Assembly (NCBI RefSeq): GCF_900129025.1
Contig: NZ_FQUM01000001.1
Location: forward strand, 434,001-498,000
Reading direction: 5' to 3'
From: Mariniphaga anaerophila
GTDB lineage: Bacteria; Bacteroidota; Bacteroidia; Bacteroidales; Prolixibacteraceae
DNA: 64,000 nucleotides
Shown here: positions 63,522-64,000 of the stretch, in pieces
Layout of the letters: each line of letters opens with the position of its first letter
Numbering within the stretch: position 1 is the stretch's first letter
Program-made: the position numbers and the translations under genes
Notes under the pieces: model-generated
What the model was told of the DNA's origin: nothing
The model's database searches: none
Seen by the model: only the letters and a program-made list of their open reading frames with translations

Positions 63522-64000
63522 ATGAATTATACAAATCTTACAAAAATAGCCATCAATGCCCTGAAGCGAAACAAGTTCCGGGCTTTTCTTACCATGCTTG
63601 GAATAATCATCGGCGTTGGGTCGGTCATTGGCATGCTCTCCATTGGCGAAGGTTCAAAAAAAAGCATCCAGCAGGAAATATCGAGCATGGGGTCAAACAT
63701 GATTTTTGTAATGCCGGGCTCGCAAAGGCGCGGAGGCGTGCAAATGGGACGTTCCGACGCAAAATCGTTAACGTTGTCAGACATTAGTCAGCTAAAAAAA
63801 GAAGCCATGTACCTTTCGGCCATTTCGCCACAGGTAAGTGCCAGCGGCCAGGCTATTAAAGGAAACAAAAACTGGCCAACCACCATGTACGGCGTTGATG
63901 CAAGTTACCTCGACATCCGGAAATACGAACTGGAGGACGGCAGAATTTTTACGGAAAGAGAGATCAAAAGTCTGGGAAAAGTTTGTCTCATCGGGAAAAC
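63522..64000 (+). CDS. MacB-type ABC transporter permease, N-terminal part (cut by right edge)
   Basis: An ATG at 63522 opens a frame that runs 159 codons to the window end without a stop. It begins MNYTNLTKIAINALKRNKFRA and the first membrane segment FLTMLGIIIGVGSVIGMLSIG, then the MacB periplasmic core domain with SMGSNMIFVMPGS. This is the standard N-terminus of FtsX/MacB-like permeases. The distal part with three more segments lies outside the window. Confidence 0.93.
   Translation, partial: MNYTNLTKIAINALKRNKFRAFLTMLGIIIGVGSVIGMLSIGEGSKKSIQQEISSMGSNMIFVMPGSQRRGGVQMGRSDAKSLTLSDISQLKKEAMYLSAISPQVSASGQAIKGNKNWPTTMYGVDASYLDIRKYELEDGRIFTEREIKSLGKVCLIGK

Noticed and set aside
1-64000. Search for CRISPR arrays, insertion sequences, phage genes, integrases, tRNA and rRNA
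   Set aside because: I found no regularly spaced repeats, no transposase or integrase motifs, and no RNA gene I could fold. A computed scan (tRNA, Rfam, repeat finder) could still find small ones.

Overview
The window looks like a chromosomal segment of a Bacteroidota bacterium, probably a Bacteroidia member of the Marinilabiliales/Prolixibacteraceae kind. Order and family are inference from gene content, not a search. Supporting signs are several families typical of the phylum (DUF4270, DUF4907, DUF5063, DUF1460), a Lys-type phosphoglycerate dehydrogenase, many lipoproteins and outer-membrane barrels, weak Shine-Dalgarno signals, and promoter boxes of the TTTG / TAnnTTTG type. I see no rRNA, tRNA, CRISPR array, insertion sequence, phage or integron.

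Bases 1-28336 run almost entirely on the minus strand and are mostly housekeeping. In order they hold: the N-terminal part of a C39-peptidase ABC exporter cut by the left edge; a sulfur-anion export locus (LysR regulator, YeiH-like, TauE-like); a dihydroorotate-dehydrogenase-like flavoprotein; a membrane pyrophosphatase; a large receiver/ATP-grasp PEP-synthase-like protein; the serine operon serC-serA-DUF1015; gcvT; a lone Hpt protein (the only plus-strand gene here); a DUF5063 / 3'-5' exonuclease / RlmI-like / APS-reductase run; a TPR protein; an alginate-lyase-like lipoprotein; and M48 peptidase - cinA - AsmA.

Bases 28500-44260 are mixed-strand and mostly envelope and glycan genes: ThuA, TrkH, an ICMT-like methyltransferase, a formylglycine-generating-enzyme lipoprotein, a small barrel, a Tat-exported NIPSNAP protein followed by a zinc dehydrogenase, a DUF1460 amidase, a sialate O-acetylesterase, a GH109-type oxidoreductase-fold glycosidase, an Omp85-like barrel, a double VOC protein and an SDR. 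There is no SusC/SusD pair, so this is not a canonical polysaccharide utilisation locus.

Bases 44299-64000 hold tamB divergent from tsaD-sfsA, a beta-helix protein, glutathione peroxidase, a bacterioferritin flanked by strong hairpins, and an orphan LytTR regulator. Next comes a divergent envelope cluster: DUF4270 and a barrel to the left, Kelch, DUF4907 and a barrel to the right. The window ends in a TolC-MacA-MacB type efflux operon whose permease is cut by the right edge. The strongest leads are the DUF4270/Kelch/DUF4907 divergon (candidate undescribed surface system), the apparently frameshifted or mis-started tamB 5' end, the C39 exporter at the left edge, the paired hairpins before the NIPSNAP gene, and the ferritin leader hairpin.
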